DNA of 39,424 bases. It comes from a virus. The translations under genes and the position numbers were made by a program. Under the pieces are notes generated by a model, which was given only the letters and a program-made list of their open reading frames with translations, ran no database searches and had not been told where the DNA came from. The stretch covers positions 1 through 39,424 of IMG/VR virus record IMGVR_UViG_3300042465_001145; one strand, 5' to 3'. Shown one piece after another: positions 1-7,965 of the stretch. The first letter of the stretch is position 1, and every line of letters starts with the position of its first letter.

Positions 1-26
1 GTCTGAATGGGTAGGCATATTAAAGG

Positions 27-230
27 TCACGGCAGGGTTGCTATGAAGGCTTTAACGGCCTTTGCGGTCATTTTGACACCATCTGCGTCTTGTAGTTCTG
101 CGCCAGCCAGCAAGTCTGCTTTTAGTTGTGGATACTCAGCGGAGCAAGTTAGGCGGCATAGTCCATCGTCATCAATACGGGCAAAGATTTGTGGGTCATC
201 GCCGTTTTTAGGAAGCATTTTGTAAATCAT
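27..230 (-). CDS. Small fibre-partner protein, copy A
   Basis: A 67-residue protein of unknown function. Its C-terminal half carries GAELQDADG and an Ala/Lys-rich helix that match the 65-residue protein at 38726-38923. Both copies lie directly after a fibre gene and start in an ATGA overlap with its stop codon. The linkage suggests a role in assembling or decorating the fibre tip, or in covering it, but this is inference. Downstream, an ATG at 18-16 (minus) opens another frame reading MPTHSD before the window ends, so what follows copy A differs from what follows copy B. Confidence 0.7.
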   Translation of the reverse strand: MIYKMLPKNGDDPQIFARIDDDGLCRLTCSAEYPQLKADLLAGAELQDADGVKMTAKAVKAFIATLP

Positions 231-1375
231 AATTCAGCACTCCAAGCAAGATATGCAGACGAATTGACTGCCCGTAAAAACGCTGCGTAACCAATAGTTA
301 ATCCAGATGCTACGGTTGATTGGACGGTTGCACTATCTGTATCTGCATAATTGTATACAGCAACAGCACTACAAGTTATATTAGTGCCGCCTTGTTGAAC
401 TTGATAATCCCCCGCTGTTCCACTTTGCTCCAAGGCTGTCGGGTGTGTTCTCATGGAAACAGGAAATGGAATAATTGCAATATTATTAGTTGTTCCGTTA
501 TTGGTTCCGCAACCAAAATAACCAACTCCACGGGACTTAAACTTATAGTAATACCTCTGACACAACATCAACTCACGCCCATAATCCCTGCGCTCAAACG
601 GTGTAGCAACAGAGCCTACTTCGAGTTGTACGCCTGTGACGTACCAAGTGGCGCCGTTGGTTCCGACTACTGATACAGTAGAGGGCGGTTGAACAGCGTT
701 TGTTGTCCCCCATGAACCCGCAGTTTGTGTAAATGTTGAGCCTGAACCAAGCCCAAAACGCACATTTAATCCAACGCCGTTATTTGTTAGCCAAGTTCCA
801 GTAGTATCACCAGCAATAGTTACTGACTTTTGTTCCCAAGTATTAGCCGATGAAATGGTATAACTAAAAGTATATGATCTATTAGCAGCACTGTTTACAA
901 TAGCACCGCCAAAAGTTCCTGTTAAAGAACTACGCACCCAAAAAGATAATGTAACTGTTTTGGCATTGGCAGTTCCAAATCCTAAATCTGCAACATTAAA
1001 CCCTTCAATTCGTTGTTCTATAAGAAATGTATCTCCTGTAAGAACAGAATAAGCCGATAATGACGTAACACCTAAATAATTTGTAAATCCTGTTGGCGGT
1101 GTTACTGATCCTGCATTTTGTTGAACTGAAAATTTACTGGTTTGTGTCAGTACTGCCCCCCATCTATCAAGAGTATAAGTTCCTATTGATGGAGTAACAC
1201 TCGCACCAGCATTCCGCTGGTCAATCCTCATGTCACCATTGATGATGCGGTTGCGGAAGCCCTGCAAACTATCCGCAGTAGGGGTCATGCTATTTATAGT
1301 AGCGGTATTGCCACCACTAGCGTCTACAACTGCTGGTGTTGCTACTCCAGTAGAACCAGTAAGAATGATTGCCAT
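227..1375 (-). CDS. Tail fibre / receptor-binding protein, copy A
   Basis: A 382-residue fibre protein. The N-terminal 60 residues include FRNRIINGDMRIDQRN, a signature common in phage tail fibres. A beta-rich middle region resembles a carbohydrate-binding module, and a segment ending in CQRYY precedes a variable distal part of about 110 residues. The stretch from GLGSGSTF to CQRYY is nearly identical to the partial fibre at the right window edge, while the distal parts are unrelated, as expected for receptor-binding tips. It follows the collagen-like fibre gene directly and overlaps the next small gene by ATGA. Specific receptor unknown. Confidence 0.85.
   Translation of the reverse strand: MAIILTGSTGVATPAVVDASGGNTATINSMTPTADSLQGFRNRIINGDMRIDQRNAGASVTPSIGTYTLDRWGAVLTQTSKFSVQQNAGSVTPPTGFTNYLGVTSLSAYSVLTGDTFLIEQRIEGFNVADLGFGTANAKTVTLSFWVRSSLTGTFGGAIVNSAANRSYTFSYTISSANTWEQKSVTIAGDTTGTWLTNNGVGLNVRFGLGSGSTFTQTAGSWGTTNAVQPPSTVSVVGTNGATWYVTGVQLEVGSVATPFERRDYGRELMLCQRYYYKFKSRGVGYFGCGTNNGTTNNIAIIPFPVSMRTHPTALEQSGTAGDYQVQQGGTNITCSAVAVYNYADTDSATVQSTVASGLTIGYAAFLRAVNSSAYLAWSAEL
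690..788. repeat. 99-bp exact repeat, internal copy
   Basis: Identical to the last 99 bases of the window (39326-39424); the first mismatch is 689 (T) against 39325 (A). It lies in the fibre gene in the same reading frame in both places (offset 38,636 bases). Lower-level similarity continues to about 587/39225. Confidence 0.95.
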
Positions 1376-2545
1376 TTAGAACACCACCCATCTTGCGCCG
1401 TTGCTAACAGTGACTGCAAAGCCATTGTTAACAGTTATAGGACCTACTGTCCAGCCATTGTGTGTACCATCAATTGTTATATTCTCACCGATAGTCTGAG
1501 CGTTCCAGAAGATTGCTTTAGCTGCTGCATTACCTTCCATCTGACCACCACCAGCAACCGTAGCCCAAGATGCTGTACTACCATCAGTGGTTAAGTACTT
1601 ACCTGCATTGCCAGTTTGACTAGGTAAAGAACTAAATGTTACCCATGAGGTGTCATAGTCTGTAGCACTGTTCTTTTGTAGTATTTGCCCAGTAGTTCCA
1701 CCAATGGCAACACCGGGACCAGCAGGGCCAGTTGCGCCAGTAGCTCCAGTAGCGCCTGTAGCACCTGTTGCTCCAGTTGCCCCTGTAGCACCAGCAGGTA
1801 CAGTAAAGTCAAATATAGCAGCAGAACTAGTACCAGAGTTTGTTACTGATGCACTAGATCCGGGAGCACCAGTTGTTGTAGTGCCTACTGCAATCGTTGC
1901 AGCGGTTCCAGCAGCGCCTGTAGCACCTGTTGCTCCAGTGGCTCCTGTTGCACCAGTTGCGCCTGTAGCACCTGTTGCGCCTTGTGGAATACTAAAGTCA
2001 AAAACTGCTGCAGAGCTAGTGCCTGAGTTTGTAACAGTAGCTGAAGAGCCTGATGCGCCTGTTGTTACAGTTCCTATTGCAATTGTAGCAGCAGCTCCAG
2101 CAGAACCAGTAGCACCTGTGGCTCCTGTAGCACCAGTAGCACCAGTAGCACCTGTTGGCACACCTAGTGTCAGCGCATAAGTACCGTTATTATAAGAAGC
2201 AGTAGCAGAGGAGCCTGCAGCTAGTGTAGTGGCTGTAACAGAAAAACCGTTAGCCATATTGATTGATGCATCACGAGCAGCCTCAGCAGCAGTCTGTGCT
2301 AGTTCGGCATTAGTCTCTGCAGTCTCTGCGTTATTCTCTGCTGTTGCAGCAGCAGCCGCAGAAGCTTGAGCAGCCGCAGCAGCAGCGATTGCACCAGTAG
2401 AATCATTCTCAGCAGCATCAGCACTATCAGCAGCGTCAGCGGCTCTATCAGCAGCTAGAGAAGCATACTGTAGGGCTAGTGCAGCGGCATTGGCTGCATC
2501 TGCTGTTGCATCACCGGGACCGCCGGGACCACGATAGATAGCCAT
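1376..2545 (-). CDS. Collagen-like tail fibre protein
   Basis: A 389-residue fibre. An N-terminal GPGGPG tip is followed by about 90 residues very rich in Ala (trimeric coiled-coil-like). Three collagen-like blocks of Gly-Ala-Thr triplets follow, separated by two similar beta-rich inserts ending in FDF(S/T)(I/V)P, and then a C-terminal globular domain of about 110 residues. Collagen-like triplets are known in phage fibres as trimeric shafts. The triplet DNA is repetitive, so copy number may vary between strains or be mis-assembled. Preceded by GGAG and the terminator that closes the capsid cassette. Confidence 0.85.
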   Translation of the reverse strand: MAIYRGPGGPGDATADAANAAALALQYASLAADRAADAADSADAAENDSTGAIAAAAAAQASAAAAATAENNAETAETNAELAQTAAEAARDASINMANGFSVTATTLAAGSSATASYNNGTYALTLGVPTGATGATGATGATGATGSAGAAATIAIGTVTTGASGSSATVTNSGTSSAAVFDFSIPQGATGATGATGATGATGATGATGAAGTAATIAVGTTTTGAPGSSASVTNSGTSSAAIFDFTVPAGATGATGATGATGATGATGATGPAGPGVAIGGTTGQILQKNSATDYDTSWVTFSSLPSQTGNAGKYLTTDGSTASWATVAGGGQMEGNAAAKAIFWNAQTIGENITIDGTHNGWTVGPITVNNGFAVTVSNGARWVVF

Positions 2546-2584
2546 TTAATCTCCGTTAGTTTGCTTAAACAGACCTAATCTGCT

Positions 2585-2619
2585 TAAGAAAACTCCCCAG
2601 CCCTTGTGAGGCTGAGGAG
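2585..2619 (-). terminator. Rho-independent terminator after capsid gene
   Basis: Read on the minus strand: CTCCTCAGCC, a 7-base loop, GGCTGGGGAG, then TTTTC. The 10-bp stem has one G-U pair. It starts about 20 bases after the capsid stop and separates the highly expressed capsid cassette from the fibre genes. Confidence 0.85.
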
Positions 2620-2639
2620 AGCCACTAGCTTATAAAGCC

Positions 2640-3584
2640 TTAGGCAGGAACTGCGAGAGCAACAGCAGAGCCGTCACGCAACTCAGCAACACCGTACAGC
2701 ATATCGCTGGTAAACAGAGTACCAAGATACTCTTGTTTGTACTGAGTCTGTGAACGAACACCCATTTGCTCGGCTAACACAAATGCGTCTTTGTGTGCCA
2801 ACAAGCAGATACGGTCTGTGCCAGAACCACCAGCAGCAGTGTCAGCGTTGGTGGTAACAAATACTTTAACACCAAACACGTCACCGATTTGACCGTTACG
2901 GATTGTGTTGTTGCCACCTTGCTCACCAACAAAGGCTTGCTCAGTAAAGCGAGAGATGCTCATCAACGTGTTACGGCTTGACGGAGGAACAATCAGGAAA
3001 CGATCCGTCATCGGAACATCTTGATCATCAAGACGCTGGATGGAACGGCGAATACCTGCCTCGCCAAGAGCAGCAGCGTTAGACGTGCTGGAGTTGTACA
3101 CCGTTGCGCCAGTCGAACCAATGAAAGCGTTCGTGCTTGCAGCAGCAGTTGCGTAGTCATTCGTACCAATGGTAGCACCATTAACACCACGACCAAGCTG
3201 AACCAAGTCGATATCAACACGCTTAGCTAATGCATAGCCAGCATCGTCCGTGTAGAAGCGGCGTAGCGAAGATAGAGCCTGAACTTCGACAATATCTTCG
3301 ATCAAGCGGCTGTACTCATAGTGCTTGTTAATGTTAACAAGAACTTCAGTCTCAGTTGCAGCAATCAGAGTTACCTGACTGGATGCAGTCTTGACCGCAG
3401 CATCACCACGGGTGGGTTTAGGAATGTGAAGGACATCACCCTTCTTGCCTTTGAAAGACATTTTCGAGAACAGGTTAGCAGCAACCAAGTTCTTTTTGTA
3501 AGCAGCGATGATTTCATCAGACCAAATCTCAGGGATAAATTTATCCGCTGTCGTTTTCGTTACGTGATCGGTACCAAGAGCCAT
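2640..3584 (-). CDS. Major capsid protein
   Basis: A 314-residue protein with the look of an HK97-fold major head protein of podoviruses: N-terminal segment with FIPEIWSDEI and KGDVLHIP, a central LDDQDVP loop, and a GDVFGVKVFVTTN segment before the C-terminal ELRDGSAV part. It follows the scaffold gene by 24 bases with AGGAG before ATG and precedes a strong terminator, as expected for the most abundant virion protein. No prohead-protease delta domain is evident. Confidence 0.88.
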   Translation of the reverse strand: MALGTDHVTKTTADKFIPEIWSDEIIAAYKKNLVAANLFSKMSFKGKKGDVLHIPKPTRGDAAVKTASSQVTLIAATETEVLVNINKHYEYSRLIEDIVEVQALSSLRRFYTDDAGYALAKRVDIDLVQLGRGVNGATIGTNDYATAAASTNAFIGSTGATVYNSSTSNAAALGEAGIRRSIQRLDDQDVPMTDRFLIVPPSSRNTLMSISRFTEQAFVGEQGGNNTIRNGQIGDVFGVKVFVTTNADTAAGGSGTDRICLLAHKDAFVLAEQMGVRSQTQYKQEYLGTLFTSDMLYGVAELRDGSAVALAVPA

Positions 3585-3608
3585 TTTAAATCTCCTAAAT
3601 GATTAAGT

Positions 3609-4424
3609 TTATTTAACTCGACCCTGAGCGTATGCAGCCATAATTTCATCTTGTAGCTGGTAATAACGATCTGGGTCTTCCAGTTGTAAACGGATTAGAT
3701 CCGCTCTTCGATAGACCTTTGCAGAAGTAGCACCAGTGTTAGAGCCAACATCTACAGTAGCTGATTTAACTGCTGCTTTCTGTGCCGCTTTAATCTCTGG
3801 CGCAGGAGCAGGAGCTGAAGGAGCTACTGACTTAGGTTTAACATAATTCCAAGTACTAAGAAGTTCTGCTGCAGAATCATAGTCCATATTTGCGTCAGCC
3901 GCTGCGTATAAACGCAAACGAACTGGAGAGGCTTTAACCCACTCAGCAAATTCAGGGTCTCCTACAGTAGACTCAAAGTCAGGGAATTCTGTCTTAAGCC
4001 TATTTAATGTTTGCATCCTTTTAATCTCAGCCGTTTGTTCCTTGGCTTCTCTGACTGCAGGATGGTTCTCTACTGCTTGATTTACTGCCCTCTTTGGATC
4101 TTCAAAGAAATCGATCTCGTCTTCTTTTGTGACCTCAACTTCTTTCTTATTGTCGAGTTGTCGCTTGATTAGTTCATCTGCAAGCTTACGTACTTCACCA
4201 ACTTCTTGGGCTTGTCTACCAATAAGCTTCTCAGCCTCTTGGTGCATCTTGATAATTTCATCAAGACTCTTGCCCTTGTACTTGGTTGGAAGATTCTCCT
4301 CTGCAGGAGCCGCTTCCTGTACGGTTTCAACTTGAGGTTCTTCAGCTACTTGCTGAGTCTCTTGCTGAGTAATATCACTTGCTTCAAATAACTCTTCTTG
4401 CGTTTCGGTAAAAGATGCGGCCAC
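3609..4424 (-). CDS. Capsid assembly scaffolding protein
   Basis: A 271-residue acidic, strongly helical protein. The first 45 residues are Glu/Gln/Ala-rich, followed by the KYKGKSLDEIIKMHQEAEKLIG segment typical of podoviral scaffolds, charged helices, a Pro/Ala linker near 200-215 and a C-terminal YRRADLIRLQLEDPDRY segment that probably binds capsid. Start is GTG with AGGAG 7 bases upstream. Its place immediately before the major capsid gene supports the role. Confidence 0.8.
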   Translation of the reverse strand: MAASFTETQEELFEASDITQQETQQVAEEPQVETVQEAAPAEENLPTKYKGKSLDEIIKMHQEAEKLIGRQAQEVGEVRKLADELIKRQLDNKKEVEVTKEDEIDFFEDPKRAVNQAVENHPAVREAKEQTAEIKRMQTLNRLKTEFPDFESTVGDPEFAEWVKASPVRLRLYAAADANMDYDSAAELLSTWNYVKPKSVAPSAPAPAPEIKAAQKAAVKSATVDVGSNTGATSAKVYRRADLIRLQLEDPDRYYQLQDEIMAAYAQGRVK

Positions 4425-4476
4425 ATTATCCTCCTGTCCACAACGGATTCTAGGAACTTTAAAATGTCACTTGGAA

Positions 4477-4710
4477 TCAGGCTTGCTGTTTCTTGTAAGC
4501 GACTCTAGTTGCTTCTTCGTGTTTTCTAGCCCACGCATCACACGCTGAAGGAAACGCACCTGTGATGCCCTCCAGACTGATACGGGGTGACGAGATAATA
4601 CGAGAAGCTTCATTGCGACAATGCGGACACTCTATAGAGCGTACCTCATCATCGACCAATTTTTCGGTGAGGTGGTCTTTAACGCACCTGAACTCAAATA
4701 TCCGTTTCAT
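4477..4710 (-). CDS. FmdB-like zinc-ribbon protein
   Basis: A 77-residue protein with a Zn-ribbon signature: C9, H13, C28 and C31, followed by the ISSPRISLEG tail typical of FmdB-type small zinc-ribbon proteins often found near phage scaffold genes. It overlaps the upstream gene by 17 bases. Function in phages is unknown; a minor assembly or regulatory role is possible. Confidence 0.65.
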   Translation of the reverse strand: MKRIFEFRCVKDHLTEKLVDDEVRSIECPHCRNEASRIISSPRISLEGITGAFPSACDAWARKHEEATRVAYKKQQA

Positions 4711-4936
4711 CTGTTAACTCCCTATAGGCTTCTTCCGAAGTTTGCTTAAGGTTTATTACCCAGTTTAGGATATCTAACTGTCCTTTGGCGTAGTGCAAGT
4801 CCTCCACACCCGTCAATCTTTCGATCTTATTGTAGGCATCCAGCATTTTCTGGGTGTCCTCCATCAGATCTTTCCATCCTTTTAAGGCCATCATATCAAA
4901 CCTAGCCTCATAATATTCTTGAATGTCTTTATCCAC
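4694..4936 (-). CDS. Hypothetical helical protein
   Basis: An 80-residue, acidic, all-helical protein containing YYEARFDMMALKGWKDL. I do not recognise a named family, although small proteins of this kind sit between portal and scaffold genes in other podoviruses. It is the first gene after the promoter at 4984-5012 and its end overlaps the FmdB-like gene, so it is co-expressed with scaffold and capsid. Confidence 0.65.
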   Translation of the reverse strand: MDKDIQEYYEARFDMMALKGWKDLMEDTQKMLDAYNKIERLTGVEDLHYAKGQLDILNWVINLKQTSEEAYRELTDETDI

Positions 4937-4957
4937 AGTTTCTCCTATCTAGGACTG

Positions 4958-4975
4958 TGTTGTATTTCTACAACA
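4958..4975 (-). promoter_or_regulatory. 5'-leader stem-loop of capsid transcript
   Basis: On the minus strand TGTTGTA-GAAA-TACAACA: a perfect 7-bp stem closed by a GNRA-type GAAA tetraloop. It begins only a few bases after the start site expected from the promoter at 4984-5012, so it would cap the transcript's 5' end, possibly protecting it from decay. Confidence 0.6.
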
Positions 4976-4983
4976 TATAATTT

Positions 4984-5012
4984 ATTATACCATACTTTTC
5001 TTGATTTGTCAA
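4984..5012 (-). promoter_or_regulatory. Late sigma70-type promoter for capsid cassette
   Basis: Minus strand: TTGACA, 17-base spacer ending in AAAAGTATGG, then TATAAT. Both hexamers match consensus and spacing is optimal. It lies in the gap after the portal gene and reads into the 80-residue, zinc-ribbon, scaffold and capsid genes. Spacer and flanks resemble the promoter at 9726-9754. Confidence 0.85.
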
Positions 5013-5016
5013 GTAC

Positions 5017-7008
5017 TTATTGAACTTTTCTATTCATCTGAGCTTCGACAATGTTTTCCTTAGTCTCAATCTCTCGTTCCTTTAGGATAAGCTCAGCTAC
5101 CTTAGCACGGCGCTCAAACTCCCCTTGGCTGGAACCATCTAAGTTAGCAGACACTGACTGAATAACCTTAGCTCGTAGTTCTTCTGGCATTAACTGGGCT
5201 TCAACCATAGTCTTCTGCGCCTTAGCCATTGCCTCTTGAGCGTCAGCTTGTGACTCTGCTGCCCTAGAGTTAAGCTCGTTGATCTGAGCCTGAACCAGTT
5301 GGATCTGAGCTTGCATCTGAGCCTGCTGCATAGCCTGAGCTTCAGGGTTAGGCTGGTTCATCTGGTCTAGGGCTGCGGCAAGCTCTTCCTTATTGGACAG
5401 ACTAGAGCCTTTGATGATACCTTTTAGGACTAGCGGCAGTACAGGGCTATCAGGACCAAGGGTTTGCAAGAGTCCAATGAACTGTTGCTGCTCATACTCC
5501 CTAGCTACCATGCCAAGGGTGGATGCAGGAGTAAACCTAAAGTCCTTAGACGGGTAACGCTCTGGGTCAAACTGCATATAACGGTAGGCTACCTTCTTAA
5601 TCAGAGGAATCAAGAAGTCATCTTGGAAGTTCATCAGCGCCTGCTTGTTCTTCTTAATAATAGAAGACATAGCTAAGGACATAGAAGCTCCACCAGCATC
5701 TCCCGCAGCTACTGAGCGAGTCATAGCCTGACTATCTAACGTGCCTGTAGCCTGCAGCAACATAGTCTCAAACTCTTTAGCAGTAGAGATGTTGCCTGCG
5801 TCAGTAGATCCAAACTTAAACGGGAAGAGGATCTCGTTAGGATTACCGTTGGTGAGTAGAGTCTTTCCGGGTTGTACCTTGTAAGATACGCCACGAGGAA
5901 GCCTTGTAGCGTCTGCTGCCATCATAGGGGCCGTAGTCAGTGCTAAAGAGTCCAGATGACTACGGAGTTGGGCATCAATAGCTTTTTGCATATTGTAGCC
6001 CTTTTGCACGGTTCCCATACCTACTAACCTACCTGATACCTTTTCAGGTACATAGGTTACAATAGGACGGTCTTTCATCATGTATGGGTTGGCTTCTGCC
6101 TTGAGCAGGTATTGCCCGTTAGCAATAACAACTACAGCCTCAACCATGTCTGAATACTTATCTGCATCGCTGTCTTCTGGGAACAGGTCTTCTACTTCAC
6201 CACCTTCGTTCTCTAACTGCTCCAGATACTCACGAGGAACTAACCCGTAGTAGCGAAGGACTCGTACCTTATCTTCTTGGTAAAGTGAGTCCAGTTGATT
6301 TGGGATGAGATCAGCGTCACTAAACTCAGGACCAATATTAACCTTTCGATAGATTCCATCTTCGATGCCTTTAACTACTTTAAATAAACTTGTGTACTCT
6401 TCAACGGCTACACCAAGGCAATCATCTATTGTCTCAGAGTTTGGATCCCATATAAAGTTACGAGGATGCACCGACTTAACAGGAACAGATACACGCTCAG
6501 CTTCTATAACTCCAATAGCAGCACCAGTCCCGTCAGGCATTGGCTGCATCGCTGGCTGTAATTCAACTGTAGATTTAATTTGAACCTCAGCTATACCAAG
6601 GCCAAAGACTTCAGCGTTACGATTAACCTCTGCCCAAGTCTTATCTACCTTGTCTTTCTTTAGGTCATCGTGAAGTTGGGTCTTTACCATCTCGATGTCC
6701 ATCTCTTGCTGGTCAGCAGCATCATCTTCCATCTCAAAGAACTCTCCACGACCAGTGGTGGCTTCAATGATCTCTGATGTTTTATTCTCTACCGCCTGAC
6801 GGATAGCTGGAGATACAAGTCTACTGCGCTCTGAGTCACGAGTCTTGTCCTCGTCAGACCATACGCCGTAATAGAGGCGCTCGTACTCATCCCACTTAGC
6901 CTGATAGTTTGTATCACGGTATTCTTTCCACCGATCACAATGATCAATAATAAAAGCTACTAGCTCTTTATCTGATTCAGATACTGGGTCTTCTTGAAAG
7001 TCACTCAT
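5017..7008 (-). CDS. Portal (head-tail connector) protein
   Basis: A 663-residue podovirus-type portal that would form the dodecameric DNA-entry ring. The N-terminal region has RSRLVSPAIRQAVENKTSEI, followed by a core with VHPRNFIWDP and a stem/crown region. The last roughly 110 residues are Gln/Ala-rich coiled coil, which could form a barrel as in P22-like portals. The start overlaps the upstream gene by 4 bases (ATGA). The position after the terminase genes and before the scaffold supports the call. Confidence 0.85.
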   Translation of the reverse strand: MSDFQEDPVSESDKELVAFIIDHCDRWKEYRDTNYQAKWDEYERLYYGVWSDEDKTRDSERSRLVSPAIRQAVENKTSEIIEATTGRGEFFEMEDDAADQQEMDIEMVKTQLHDDLKKDKVDKTWAEVNRNAEVFGLGIAEVQIKSTVELQPAMQPMPDGTGAAIGVIEAERVSVPVKSVHPRNFIWDPNSETIDDCLGVAVEEYTSLFKVVKGIEDGIYRKVNIGPEFSDADLIPNQLDSLYQEDKVRVLRYYGLVPREYLEQLENEGGEVEDLFPEDSDADKYSDMVEAVVVIANGQYLLKAEANPYMMKDRPIVTYVPEKVSGRLVGMGTVQKGYNMQKAIDAQLRSHLDSLALTTAPMMAADATRLPRGVSYKVQPGKTLLTNGNPNEILFPFKFGSTDAGNISTAKEFETMLLQATGTLDSQAMTRSVAAGDAGGASMSLAMSSIIKKNKQALMNFQDDFLIPLIKKVAYRYMQFDPERYPSKDFRFTPASTLGMVAREYEQQQFIGLLQTLGPDSPVLPLVLKGIIKGSSLSNKEELAAALDQMNQPNPEAQAMQQAQMQAQIQLVQAQINELNSRAAESQADAQEAMAKAQKTMVEAQLMPEELRAKVIQSVSANLDGSSQGEFERRAKVAELILKEREIETKENIVEAQMNRKVQ

Positions 7009-7964
7009 TGCATATCCTCTACTGTACTAGGGAAAGGAGAAACATAATCTAAACGTGCGTCTAAAGCGCCGCCTTCGTTATTAATAAACTCTGTTGGTCC
7101 AAGCGGACGATTGAATGCAGCCATTGTATCCTTGTCTTGTCCCATTGTTGTTGGAAATACTTTGCCTTTGGTTTTATCTACTGAGCCAGAAGTCTTTGCA
7201 TAGAAAGGATCTTCAAATCTTAGCTGCACGTTACGAGACTCTGCCTCTCCGTATGACTTTAAATAGTCACGGGTAGCTTTTTCTTTGTCAGCTTTAGAAG
7301 CTTGGTCCCATGCTTTGTTCGTATATCGTTTTAAAAACTTAGATTTGCTTGTGCCACGTAAGAAATTTTCTACTTGCTGTGCGTAATGCTGAGATTCGTG
7401 AAGTAGTCCAGAGATAACGGAGACTGGGTCTTGATCAATAAAGGGCATTGATCCTACGTTTAAGTCAATAGTCTGGCTATCAAAGTTATAAGCACCAAAT
7501 GACATTGGCTTGTCTGGTTCGTTAATAATACGTACTTCTTTGTTTGCTAAGTCAGGATAGAACTCATATAGTTTAGGATGACTTAACACATCTTGAACCC
7601 GATAAGTCTCACCTTCTTCGAGCATATCCGTAGGCAAACGTAGCCTTGCGTCTGTATCTGGAATTTCAAACCTCAACTTTTCATCTGGTCCAATACCCAT
7701 TCCAGTACGGGCTACTTGCTCCTCAAACGTAGCTCCTCGTTTTGCCATGTCCTTGGCTAGCTTCATACTAGAGTCCATCAATTCCATCTCTTCCTCTGTT
7801 GCTTTAGGAAGATAGTTCATTAAAGCTTTCTCGCCTCCAATAATCTCAGGACGTGTAAGCTTAGGAGGCATCTCTTCAAATAAAGCTCTCCCACCTCTGG
7901 TAGAAGCAGAGATAAACTCCTCTGGTATTTCTAGGAGTCCTTGGAATAAACGAGCAATAGCCAT
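7005..7964 (-). CDS. Putative HExxH zinc-metallopeptidase-like protein
   Basis: A 319-residue protein. H189-E190-x-x-H193 in GLLHESQHYAQQ is a zincin-type metal site, preceded by a FGAYNFDSQTIDLN segment typical of the domain found in phage polyvalent proteins (LPD23-like; recalled, not searched). The N-terminal 80 residues are helical and charged. It lies between the terminase and portal genes, co-translated with both. It may process or remodel a virion protein or be carried into the host. Whether it is an active protease cannot be told from sequence. Confidence 0.6.
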   Translation of the reverse strand: MAIARLFQGLLEIPEEFISASTRGGRALFEEMPPKLTRPEIIGGEKALMNYLPKATEEEMELMDSSMKLAKDMAKRGATFEEQVARTGMGIGPDEKLRFEIPDTDARLRLPTDMLEEGETYRVQDVLSHPKLYEFYPDLANKEVRIINEPDKPMSFGAYNFDSQTIDLNVGSMPFIDQDPVSVISGLLHESQHYAQQVENFLRGTSKSKFLKRYTNKAWDQASKADKEKATRDYLKSYGEAESRNVQLRFEDPFYAKTSGSVDKTKGKVFPTTMGQDKDTMAAFNRPLGPTEFINNEGGALDARLDYVSPFPSTVEDMQ

Positions 7965-7965
7965 G

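Noticed and set aside
7-225. Plus-strand open frame at the left edge
   Set aside because: Antisense to the small AELQDADG gene, whose paralogue at 38726-38923 supports the minus-strand reading.
1704-2180. Long plus-strand open frame of Pro-Val-Ala repeats
   Set aside because: It is the antisense of the collagen-like Gly-Ala-Thr repeats and has no ribosome site; a codon-pattern artefact.
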